Below the pieces are notes generated by a model, which saw only the letters and a list, made by a program, of their open reading frames with translations, was not told the origin of the DNA and ran no database searches. Positions 24,401 to 35,000 of a stretch of 64,000 nucleotides of DNA are shown here, one piece after another. A program made the position numbers and the translations under genes. Each line of letters begins with the position of its first letter. The first letter of the stretch is position 1. This DNA comes from Heterodera schachtii (lineage: Eukaryota; Nematoda; Chromadorea; Rhabditida; Heteroderidae): the NCBI GenBank assembly GCA_023374025.1, contig SIJG01000037.1:740211-804210 (forward strand), given 5' to 3'.

Positions 24401-27400
24401 GTTGAGTCCAGTGATTGAAATGCTGGTGGGTTGAATCGTCCAGTGATTGGAAGGCTGGTGAGTTGAGTCCCGGAGATGAAATGCTGGAGAGTTGAGTCCA
24501 GTGATTGAAATGCTGGTGGGTTGAATCGTCCAGTGATTGAAATGCTGGTGAGTTGAGTCCCGGAGATGAAATGCTGGAGAGTTGAGTCCAGTGATTGAAA
24601 TGCTGGTGGGTTGAGTCCCAGTGATTGGAATGCTGGTGGATTGAGTCCCAGTGATTGAAATGCTGGTGGGTTGAGTCCCGGAGATGAAATGCTGGAGAGT
24701 TGAGTCCAGTGATTGAAATGCTGGTGGGTTGAGTCCCAGTGATTGGAATGCTGGTGGATTGAGTCCCAGTGATTGAAATGCTGGTGGGTTGAGTCCCGGA
24801 GATGAAATGCTGGAGAATTGTGTCCCAGTGATTGGAATGCCGGAGTTTTGAGTCCCAGTGATTGAAATGCTGGTGGGTTGAGTCCCGGAGATGAAATGCT
24901 GGAGAGTTGAGTCCAGTGATTGAAATGCTGGTGGGTTGAGTCCCAGTGATTGGAATTCCGGAGAATTGAGCCCGGTGATTGAATTGCCGGAGATTTGAGT
25001 CCCAGTGATTGGAATTCTCCCGGTGATTGAAATGCTGAAGGGTTGAATCCCAGTGATTGAAATGCCGGAGAATTGAGTCCCAGTGATTTGAATGGTGGTG
25101 GGTTGTGTGTTCCAGTGATTGGAATGGTGGTTGGTTGGGTCCCAGTGATTGGAATGCCGGTGGATTGAGTCGCTGTGATTGGAATGCCGGAGAATTGACT
25201 CCAGTCATTGGATTGGTGGTGGGTTGAGTCCCAGCGACTGGAATGTCTTAGAATTGAGTCCCAGTGATTGGATTGGTGGTGGACTGAGTCTCAGTAACTG
25301 AAATGCCGGAGAATTGAGTCCCGGCTATTGAAATGCGGGTGGATTCAGTCCAAGTGATCGAACTGCTGGTGGGTTGAGTCCCAGTAATTGAACTGCAGGA
25401 GAATGAGTCCCAGTGACTGGAATGCTGAAGGTTTGAGTCCCAGCGACAGGAATGTCTTAGAATTGAGTCCCAGTGATTGGAATGTTGGTGGATTGAGTCC
25501 CAGTGATTGAAATGCTGGTGGGTTGAGTCCGGAGATGAAATGCTGGAGAGTTGAGTCCAGTGATTGAAATGCTGGTGGGTTGAGTCCCAGTGATTGGAAT
25601 TCCGGAGAATTGAGCCCGGTGATTGAAATGCTGGTGGGTTGAATCGTCCAGTGATTGAAATGCTGGTGGATTGAGTCCCAGTGATTGAAATGCTGGTGGG
25701 TTTAGTCCCAATGATTGAAATGCTGGTGGATTGAGTCCCAGTGATTGAAATGCTGGTGAGTTGAGTCCCAGTGATTGTAATGTTGGTGGATTGAGTCCCA
25801 GTGATTGAAATGCTGGTGGGTTGAATCGTCCAGTGATTGAAATGCTGGTGGATTGAGTCCCAGTGATTGAAATGCTGGTGGGTTTAGTCCCAATGATTGA
25901 AATGCTGGTGGATTGAGTCCCAGTGATTGAAATGCTGGTGGATTGAGTCCCAGTGATTGAAATGCTGGTGAGTTGAGTCCCGGAGATGAAATGCTGGAGA
26001 GTTGAGTCCAGTGATTGAAATGCTGGTGGGTTGAGTCCCAGTGATTGGAATGTTGGTGGATTGAGTCCCAGTGATTGGAATGTTGGTGGATTGAGTCCCA
26101 GTGATTGAAATGCTGGTGGGTTGAATCGTCCAGTGATTGGAAGGCTGGTGAGTTGAGTCCCGGAGATGAAATGCTGGAGAATTGAGTCCAGTGATTGAAA
26201 TGCTGGTGGGTTGAGTCCCAGTGATTGGAATGCTGGTGGATTGAGTCCCAGTGATTGAAATGCTGGTGGATTGAGTCCCAGTGATTGAAATGCTGGTGGA
26301 TTGAGTCCCAGTGATTGAAATGCTGGAGAGTTGAGTCCAGTGATTGAAATGCTGGTGAGTTGAGTCCCGGAGATGAAATGCTGGAGAGTTGAGTCCAGTG
26401 ATTGAAATGCTGGTGGATTGAGTCCCAGTGATTGAAATGCTGGTGGATTTAGTCCCAGTGATTGAAATGCTGGTGAGTTGAGTCCCGGAGATGAAATGCT
26501 GGAGAGTTGAGTCCCGGAGATGAAATGCTGGAGAGTTGAGTCCAGTGATTGAAATGCTGGTGGGTTGAGTCCCAGTGATTGGAATGCTGGTGGATTGAGT
26601 CCCAGTGATTGAAATGCTGGTGGGTTGAGTCCCGGAGATGAAATGCTGGAGAATTGTGTCCCAGTGATTGGAATGCCGGAGTTTTGAGTCCCAGTGATTG
26701 AAATGCTGGTGGGTTGAATCGTCCAGTGATTGAAATGCTGGTGGATTGAGTCCCAGTGATTGAAATGCTGGAGAGTTGAGTCCAGTGATTGAAATGCTGG
26801 TGAGTTGAGTCCCAGTGATTGGAATGTTGGTGGATTGAGTCCCAGTGATTGAAATGCTGGTGGGTTGAATCGTCCAGTGATTGGAAGGCTGGTGAGTTGA
26901 GTCCCAGTGATTGGAATGTTGGTGGATTGAGTCCCAGTGATTGAAATGCTGGTGGGTTGAATCGTCCAGTGATTGAAATGCTGGTGAGTTGAGTCCCAGT
27001 GATTGGAATGTTGGTGGATTGAGTCCCAGTGATTGAAATGCTGGTGGGTTGAATCGTCCAGTGATTGAAATGCTGGTGGATTGAGTCCCAGTGATTGAAA
27101 TGCTGGTGGGTTGAGTCCCGGAGATGAAATGCTGGAGAGTTGAGTCCAGTGATTGAAATGCTGGTGGGTTGAGTCCCAGTGATTGGAATGTTGGTGGATT
27201 GAGTCCCAGTGATTGAAATGCTGGTGGGTTGAATCGTCCAGTGATTGGAAGGCTGGTGAGTTGAGTCCCGGAGATGAAATGCTGGAGAGTTGAGTCCAGT
27301 GATTGAAATGCTGGTGGGTTGAGTCCCAGTGATTGGAATGCTGGTGGATTGAGTCCCAGTGATTGAAATGCTGGTGGATTGAGTCCCAGTGATTGAAATG

Positions 27401-28745
27401 CTGGTGGATTGAGTCCCAGTGATTGAAATGCTGGAGAGTTGAGTCCAGTGATTGAAATGCTGGTGAGTTGAGTCCCGGAGATGAAATGCTGGAGAGTTGA
27501 GTCCAGTGATTGAAATGCTGGTGGATTGAGTCCCAGTGATTGAAATTCTGGTGGATTGAGTCCCAGTGATTGAAATGCTGGTGAGTTGAGTCCCGGAGAT
27601 GAAATGCTGGAGAGTTGAGTCCCGGAGATGAAATGCTGGAGAGTTGAGTCCAGTGATTGAAATGCTGGTGGGTTGAGTCCCAGTGATTGGAATGCTGGTG
27701 GATTGAGTCCCAGTGATTGAAATGCTGGTGGGTTGAGTCCCGGAGATGAAATGCTGGAGAATTGTGTCCCAGTGATTGGAATGCCGGAGAATTAAGTCCC
27801 AGTTATTGAAATGCTGCTGTATTGAGTCCCAGGATTTGAAATGCTGGTGGATTGAGTCCCAGTGATTGGAATGCCGATGGGTTGACCCAGTGATTGTAAT
27901 GCTGGAGGGTTGAGTCCCGGGGCGATTGGAATGCTGGAGAATTAGGTCCCAGTTATTGAAATGCTGCTGTATTGAGTCCCAGGATTTGAAATGCTGGTGG
28001 ATTGAGTCCCAGTGATTGGAATGTTGGTGGATTGAGTCCCAGTGATTGAAATGCTGGTGGGTTGAATCGTCCAGTGATTGAAATGCTGGTGGATTGAGTC
28101 CCAGTGATTGGAATGCTGGAGGGTTGAGTCCCGGTTATTGAAATGCTGGAGGGTTGAGTCCCAGTGGTTGGAATGCTGATGGGCTGAGTCCCAGCGATTG
28201 GAATGCTGATGGGTTGAGTCCCAGTGATTGGAATGTTGATGGGTGAGTCCCAGTGATTGGAATGCCGGTGGGTTAGTCCCAGTGATTGGAATGCTGGAGG
28301 GTTGAGTCCCAGTGGTTGGAATGCCGATGGGTTGACCCAGTGATTGTAATGCTGGAGGGTTGAGTCCCGGGGCGATTGGAATGCCGGAGAATTAAGTCCC
28401 AGTTATTGTAATGCTGCTGTATTGAGTCCCAGGATTTGAAATGCTGGTGGATTGAGTCCCGGTGATTGGAAAGCAGGGGAATTGAGTCCCAGTGATTGAA
28501 ATGCTGGAGGGTTGAGTCCGAGTGATTGAAATACAGGAGAATTGAGTCCCGGTGAGCAGTGATTGAAGTGCTGGTAGTTTCAGTCCTGGCGATTGGGATG
28601 CTGGTGGATTGAGTCCCAGTGATTGGAATGCCGGTGGGTTAGTCCCAGTGCTTGGAACGCTGGCGGGTTGAGTCCCAGTGTTTGAATGCCGGAGAATTGA
28701 GTCCCAGTGATTGAAATGCTGGAGGGTTGAGTCATGGCGATTGGA
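12435..28745. repeat. Giant minisatellite array, ~30-bp unit, ~16.3 kb
   Basis: Uninterrupted tandem array of units built from TTGAGTCCCAGTGATTG followed by AAATGCTGGTGGG (30 bp). Recurrent variants are 29 bp (TTGAGTCCCGGAGATG type and a TTGAGTCCAGTG type) and 32 bp (TTGAATCGTCCAGTG type). There are roughly 540 units. Units in the middle are very similar; those at 27780-28745 and near 14600-14950 are more degenerate. The minus strand is open for up to 1,748 codons (15782-21028), 771 codons (12374-14689) and several 300+ codon stretches. The unit has no stop in any minus frame (frames read PTSISITGTQ, PPAFQSLGLN and HQHFNHWDST), so this openness is compositional. No start context, splice signal or signal peptide supports a gene. 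Confidence 0.97.
22700..25980. repeat. Higher-order repeat, two copies with period 1,600-1,601 bp
   Basis: Diagnostic variants recur at a fixed distance. The TGTGTGTTCC marker at 23503 and 25104 is 1,601 bp apart. The GATTGTAATG marker at 24173 and 25773 is 1,600 bp apart, the difference being a one-base deletion near 25528. Other spacings of the TGTGTGTTCC marker (14585, 18631, 20164, 20924) show more block duplications, including one of 1,533 bp. Confidence 0.85.
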
Positions 28746-28769
28746 GAAAAAGCCAAGAAAAGGTTGCGA

Positions 28770-28868
28770 GGCCGCGAAGCGGCCGAGCCAGTCGATTTTA
28801 TCATTCATAACCCTACATACAATCGTACTACCTAGCGGGGGATGCGCCGAAGGCGCTGACCCCGCTAG
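28770..28868. other. Two GC-rich hairpins flanking the array; possible Helitron 3' end
   Basis: Hairpin 1 (28770-28784) has arms GGCCGC and GCGGCC around GAA. Hairpin 2 (28832-28868) has outer arms CTAGCGGGG and CCCCGCTAG and inner arms GCGCC and GGCGC, again around GAA. Both stand out in an AT-rich setting. A short hairpin followed 8 nt later by CTAG and then T fits the 3' end of a Helitron (hairpin, then CTRR). The matching 5' TC end was not identified, and because the outer arms are palindromic the orientation is undecided. Confidence 0.45.
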
Positions 28869-28969
28869 TGTAGAACAATTAGTAAAATATTTAAAACACT
28901 TTGAACTTCCACTTGGCGTAATTTTTGCGCGCTAATTCAAAATTTACACTGCTAAATGCCTTTTTTGTA

Positions 28970-29540
28970 TTTTTTATTTTGATCAACCATAACTCGCTTC
29001 ATTCCCAATTAAGCTGAATAAATTTGATATCTAAAAAAAGATTTCGAAAAGGAGAATCTTTTTTTAAGCGAATGCTAAGCAATTTGACCCTTCAATAAAA
29101 AGTTGTGGAGGTTTCAAATTTTTACCACATTATAACTCCGGTCATTGACCCACTGCTTCCAATCAAAATGCTAAAACTAATCATTTTCTTTTGATTTTAA
29201 ATGTCCAAAATGAATTTGTAATCATAAAATCAAATTTATTAGAATTTGCGAATTCCATTTTTTTCATGTGTTAGAGACATGAAAATAGTACGTCAAAGGT
29301 AGAGGGAAAAGAAATTCACAAATTTTTTACCAAATAACTTTTGATTGAGCCTTATTTTTAAATTAAATTTCCTTATTAATCAATGCAGAATTTTTTTCTC
29401 TATCGATATGTAAAATTTGATGTGGATTTAACGTGTAGAAAAAAAAACGTCACGAATAAATGTTGCTTTTTACATAATCAAATTGAAGAGATAGTACGCC
29501 AAAATGAGAGGAATTACAAAAAAGAAAAAGAGTAACAACG
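28970..29540 (+). repeat. Headless SINE-body/dispersed repeat copy, plus orientation
   Basis: Shares blocks in the same order with 10330-10690: GGAGAATCTTTTTTTAAGCG-like AAGCTT region near 29050-29080, TCTCTATCGATATG (29397-29412), and AGATAGTACGCCAAAATGAG near 29490. The tRNA-like head is missing. No gene. Confidence 0.55.
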
Positions 29541-29639
29541 ATATAGTACTAGGCTTTTCGCTGCACAGTGGAGGGACCCATAGTGAACTTCTATACACAC
29601 CGAGTCAAAATTTACTTCGAACATCATAACTTTTTCTTC

Positions 29640-29900
29640 CTCATGCAGACTTTCTTTTAATTTTGCATAGCGATAGAGAAAAAAATTCTGCATCTGTCTA
29701 TGAATTCATTTTTGTCTATGATCAAACTCAAAAGTTAAGACTTTAGAACACCCACATCTTTTTTCCAATCTACTAAATTGCTTGGCATTTGCTTAGAAAA
29801 AGCTTCTCCTAATCAAGGACTTTGGAAAGATACCAAGATTGTCCAATTTTGTTGGGAAAACCCTCCAAAATTAACTTCAAAAATCGTCATTTTTTATTTT
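29640..29900 (-). repeat. Headless SINE-body copy, minus orientation
   Basis: Reverse complement of the same family: CTTAGAAAAAGCTTCTCC (29790-29810) and GATTGTCCAATTTTG (29838-29852) match the 62640-62720 copy. It faces the plus copy, giving an inverted pair. The remaining sequence to about 30070 shows nothing recognisable. Confidence 0.6.
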
Positions 29901-30077
29901 GGGGAGGAAATTAGCAAATCGTATAGGTATTTAAGTGTAATCGGGCTCAAAAAAACATATTTTTAAATTTTTTCTGAGCACAAGGCACACGTTCTGTGGA
30001 CACAATTAATTTTTAACAAATATTTTTGATGGAGTGGTGCTGTTATTTCTTGATATAAAAAATGAATTTGATTATTC

Positions 30078-30640
30078 AAAAAATATAATTTTAAATGCAT
30101 TTGTGATTCGTCTAGGGACATGTTTAAGTACAATTTTTTGTAAGACGGCGTCGGAATTCTGTGAAGTCCTTTGGGGATGAGGGAATTCCTGAGTGCTTCC
30201 ATTCTTCAGCTGAAAAAAGCGGATAATGAGTTTGCTCCTCTTCTTCCTTGGCTTTTCACTCACCGCTACCCGTACTGCCTCTATGTCGTTTGTGAATCCG
30301 AATGGGGCCATTGCGCAGTTCGTGAAGATCTCCCAACATAAAATACCAAAACTCCACACATCGCTTTTCGAGGTGAAGCAGCAGCTGTTACCCCTCAGTG
30401 ATTCGGGCGCCATCTATTGCAATGGAAGGCTCGCGTCTGATGGCACCGTCTTCTCTGCCCCTTTGAACGACATACCAAACAAAGTCCGCAATCTTGGTCT
30501 GCGGAACAAAGGACAGTTTGTTATTCTACGAGAAAATTTGTTTTTTTCCACTAACACTTCAACAGATAAGTGTGTTGCGAGCTGCCACATCGCAATAGAT
30601 GATTCCTTCAAGTGTACGCGGCTGCTGCTCCGACACACAG
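30078..30640 (-). pseudogene. Protein tyrosine kinase domain, decayed
   Basis: The C-lobe of a receptor-type tyrosine kinase is readable but broken. The catalytic loop reads CDVAARNTL (expected HRDLAARN). The DFG region reads KIADFV, followed by a frame change to MSFKGAEKTVPSDASLPLQ. The tryptophan before the APE motif is an in-frame stop (TAG, minus strand, 30414-30416). Then MAPESLRGNSC and FTSKSDVWSFGILCWEIF are intact (subdomains VIII-IX). After an intron-like stretch, SLIPKGLHRIPTPSYKKLYL resembles the usual IPKG...LY segment. The N-lobe is not seen. Loss of HRD and DFG residues plus frame damage indicates a pseudogene. The kinase family cannot be fixed. Confidence 0.8.
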
Positions 30641-31049
30641 CTTGAGTCTGAAATTCAAACTCAGTCCCTCTGCATCTCTATTGACAACTGAATTTAGAAA
30701 AATTCATATTTAATTGTGGGAGGGGGAAACGAAATTCACTCGTCATCAACATGGTCCCTGTGCGGAACGGGAGCGAAGCACATTAAAAAGGAAGACACTT
30801 CCCACTCACTCAAGCTCTTCCCCTTTTCTCGCAGAAGTGACGCTCAAACGTGGGGGAAAAGGTGGACACGAAGAGCACGCATTGTGGAGAATCTCATGGA
30901 CGAGTAGCAAAAAAAAGAGGGGGGAAGGGACGGGACAGATGACGCTGACGGAAGGCAAAAAGCAAGTGGGCAGCCGAAGTGATCTCTTGGGAAGAAATTA
31001 AGGAAAGAAACTCGGCCCTCATTCAAAAAAAAGCTCGGAATTCCTTTGT

Positions 31050-31230
31050 TGGCCTTCGATTTTCATTGCTTACTTTGCCAGTTACATCGTCGATGTAAGA
31101 GACGAGCGCGTAGGATAGTCGTCGCCGACTCCCTGGCACATTGCAGAACAGGCCGACAGAGGGTGCCATGACACCGAACAGTAATCCACCGTATTGATTT
31201 TTCCACGCAGTTCCTCCAACTTAACAATTA
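31050..31230 (-). CDS. Unassigned short hydrophobic coding-like fragment
   Basis: One minus frame reads GGTAWKNQYGGLLFGVMAPS and continues to YIDDVTGK at about 31080, followed by a GTAAGC donor. Composition is protein-like, unlike its AT-rich surroundings. No start or upstream in-phase exon was found and no family is recognised. It may be a remnant exon. The stretch 30660-32040 otherwise holds only AT-rich sequence, G-runs at 30716 and 31429, and a short repeated segment (TTGACAACTGAA at about 30681 and 31397). Confidence 0.25.
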
Positions 31231-32042
31231 AAAAAAAACAAAAAAAAAGCAACTTTAACTTTGCACATATACCTGGTGGTTCGACGTGCTAAACAGCACC
31301 GCAAAAAAGAGGAGGTATATGAGCAGAATGCACTATACAAAGAAAATAAACGCGGAGTTTATAGATTAAATTACAGTGGCAATGATCAACGCCGTGTTGA
31401 CAACTGAAAAATTCATTTATTTAATTTGGGGGGGGGGGGACGAACTCACTGGTCAATGTCAACATGACTCGGCCCTAAATCCACATTTAGACAATTAAAC
31501 AAACAATTTCTCTGGGAAAAATGGCGATTAAAAAACAATTCGGAAGTTAAATCGATATTTTATTGTAATGGGAATAGATTAAAAGAATCTGGGAAAAAAT
31601 TGGCCAGACGGAATTGAGCCCTATCGAAAAAATCTTTCTTCTGATTCCGATTCCCGAAATCTATTTGGCTACGAGTCTAGACAAATTCAAAATAATGCCA
31701 TTAAGAATTTTGAAGTCATATTAAACAAGTATCCAAAAAAATAGCATTGGTAAAAAAAGTGGACAAAATTTTTTCTTCGAAAAACAAAAAATAACGGAAA
31801 AACAAACAAAAATTTAATATAAAAAAAAACATTGGCGTTCTCTCTATTAAATTTTAAAGTTACCTAAAATCACGGTCGCTTATGCATCGAAATTTTCGAA
31901 TAAACTTCATGACACTGAAATAAGGTGGAAAAAACCTAAAATAAGTTTAGTTTCCTACATTTTGTGTCTGACCCAAAAAAATTATAGTTTCCTATAATAA
32001 GAATTTCGGAGCTGTTTTATCTTATTTTGTATCTTCCAAAAT

Positions 32043-35000
32043 ATGGCACGCTATCGCCAACGGGGCCATCATCGTCCTGCCGAAAAGCACCAGCAAAACC
32101 ATGGCCACATTTTTGACAAAGATGACGCCAACACTTCCCATTTCCGTCACTCAATCCAACAACAGTTCCACGATGATGAAAATGGCGTGGAATTTTTTGT
32201 CACTACGGTAAAACGGCTCAATTTTTTATTTAAAAAATGGTATTTCAGCGGTTTTTTTCATTGGAAAAATTACATGACTCTATTTTGGCTTAGATTTCAA
32301 AAGCCAACGATTTCTTTTGCATTTTAGGATGGCAATTCGACTGTTTCTCATTACATTTGTATGGCACCGAAAATTGTCAACTTTTTGCTCTTACAACTCA
32401 TTGCCAGTCGCGTTTTTTTGCTCATTTTCCAATGCTGCATCAACTGGATTATGGTCGACGCTCCGACTGACGCGTTCAAAGGCATTCCGCCAACAAAAGG
32501 TTTTTCGAAAAAGATTTAATTAGTCTTGGAATAGTAGAGTCATTTTGTTTTATCCAAAAATTTTAGCATTTCACGATACTTGTCAACAGAATTTGGCCAA
32601 AAATAACCAATACAAAATGTTTTGTCGCTACTTAAAAATGCCGCTTTTTGAATTTTGTCAAAAACCGATGGGGTATTTTTGGTTTTCAAAACTATTTTGT
32701 CGTAATAAGTTGTGAAAATTTGTTCGCATGGGTTTTCGGCGCGGTCATTGATCAGGAATGCGATATCTTTTGACCAATTCCTACCCCGAACTCAACAAAA
32801 AGTCGTCGAAAATTTAGTTTGAGTTTCATTTTTTTGTTAATTTAGGTACGGGTCACGAATTGGTTTCAGATTCATGATCACCGACATTGAAAAAGCCTAT
32901 TTGAACAATTTTTTACGAGTAGACATTTAACAAAATAATTGCAGACCAAAGGTGGTGTCTTCCTTTGAGTTTTATACAAAAAACGTCATTTAAAAGTAGT
33001 GCCAAATTTTTTTGTCATTAACCTACGGGAATTAAATGGTCCGACGGATGTCGATTGGCAAATTTATAACTAAATTTGCTTTAAAGTTGTGAAAATATCA
33101 AGAATTCATTGAACACAGATGCCACACTGCTCGACCGGCTTGTCCACGGCACATTAACCGGTCTCAGCTGTTGGGATGGCCGGCACTTTTTGCACATTGC
33201 CGAATTCGGTTACCAATGGGAGTCCAATTTGGCATTTTTCCCACTGTTCCCCGCCCTGTTACGCATGACCGGCCAACTCCTCCAGCAACTGACCGGCTCG
33301 ACACTGAGTTTGTTTTCCGCCATGTTGATTACCGGCACGGCATTGAACAATGTTTTAAATTTAAGACGTTTTAAATCATTAAAAATGAAATTTTTAGGCA
33401 CTTTTTGTCCTAAATGGGCTTGTACTGCTCAGACTTGCCCTGTTGCTGAACGGTGGCAACCTGAAAGAGGCCATTGTCACGGTGTACATGCACTGCTGGT
33501 AGGACAACCACCAGAAAAGGGAGACTGGAAAAATTGTAGCCCGAAAAAAAAATTTTTTTTTTTTTACCATTTTTAAGGTGTCTGGCCAGCGTTTTTGAAT
33601 TATACTTACTTTTCTGGAAATGTCATACAAATTTATTAAGTTTTTTCAACACTACTTTATAAAGGCAGTCAAATTTTTGATAGATATTACCCAATTTTTC
33701 CACTTTTGAAGGTGTCCACTTCAGGCCAGAAAAAAAAAATTCAGAGGGGTCTTTGGGCCAAAAAAAAAAATTTTTTTTTTTTAATTTCAACTTCATGGAT
33801 ATCTCAGTTCCCCCCCCCCCCCCCCTCACTTTTGAAGGTGTCCTCTTCAGGCCAGAAAAAAAAATTCAGAGGGGCCTTCGGGCCAAAAAAAAATTTCTTT
33901 TAGTTTTAAGTTTTCATGGATATCCCAATTTTCTCCCAACTTTTTGAAGGTGTCCGGCCAGCATTTTCTTCTCCGCCCTCTATTCCGAGTCGTTGTACAC
34001 TCTGTTCACTCAACTTGGTCTGCTCTTTCTCTGCTCCGCGCCCGTCTCCCGCCTTAACCAACTGATCGCTTCGTTCATTTTCGCGTTCGCTTTTCTCACC
34101 CGTTCCAATGGGCTTGTCAATGCCGGCTTTGTTGGCTTCCAATTGCTGCTTGATGCCATTCTTTGCGCTTCACCGTCCGATGGACAGCCCGAGTTTCGGG
34201 AATGGTCTCGACACTTGGCCAAACGAGTTCGGTTTTAATTCAAATTTCAAAACGAGTTTTTTGTATCCCCCAAACAATGTAGTAATTCTATTTAATGTAG
34301 AAATGTTATTGAAATGTTTGTTGACCAAACCACCCATCATTTTTATTCCCGGAGCGGGTCGTTTCAGTCAAAAATTTTTCGAAAAAAAAATTTGAACTAA
34401 TTTTTTTTGACAAAATTTTTTTGAAAGTTTTTTTGCTTTTTTTAAAAGTTCTTAATCATATTCACATTGTTCAGCTGTTCCGCAACTTTTGCTTCTTTCT
34501 GCTCTGTCTGTGTGTGATGGCGTTGCCGGTGCGTGTGTTTGAATTTGTTGTGCGTGACAAATTCTGCGCAATTTCTCACATTTCGCCGCTTGACGGCACA
34601 ACGACGGAATGGCATTGGACGGACGAACGTCTTGGCAATTTTGTGCGCAACAATTCAATTTCCATGGCATTGGTGTTGCCCGGAGAGTTGGCCAAAATGC
34701 CGTGGTGCAACGAAAGGTGTTGCAGTTGGGATTTGAACAAAAATAAAAAAGAAGACCATGAAAATGATGGAAAGGCTCACACAGAAAATACGGCGATGGA
34801 CCAATTTTAGGGGATCATTTTTATTTTATTTCAATAATTTTTTAAGTCTGAAATTTCAAACAACGGAGAAGTACCAAAGTTGACAGAGCAGTGTTTCGAT
34901 TTGAATTTTTCATTTGAATGGCCATAAAAACTTTCCAAGGAGTGACATGGTTTCAAAATTCGAAATTTTATTACCTGACCGTCCATTTTTAATGACTTCC

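Noticed and set aside
12435..28745. CRISPR-like array
   Set aside because: Units are contiguous ~30-bp repeats with no unique spacers, in a eukaryotic context.
30714..31001. Plus ORF of 95 codons near 30.7 kb
   Set aside because: Lys/Arg/Gly-rich low-complexity reading with no domain, start context or splice partners.
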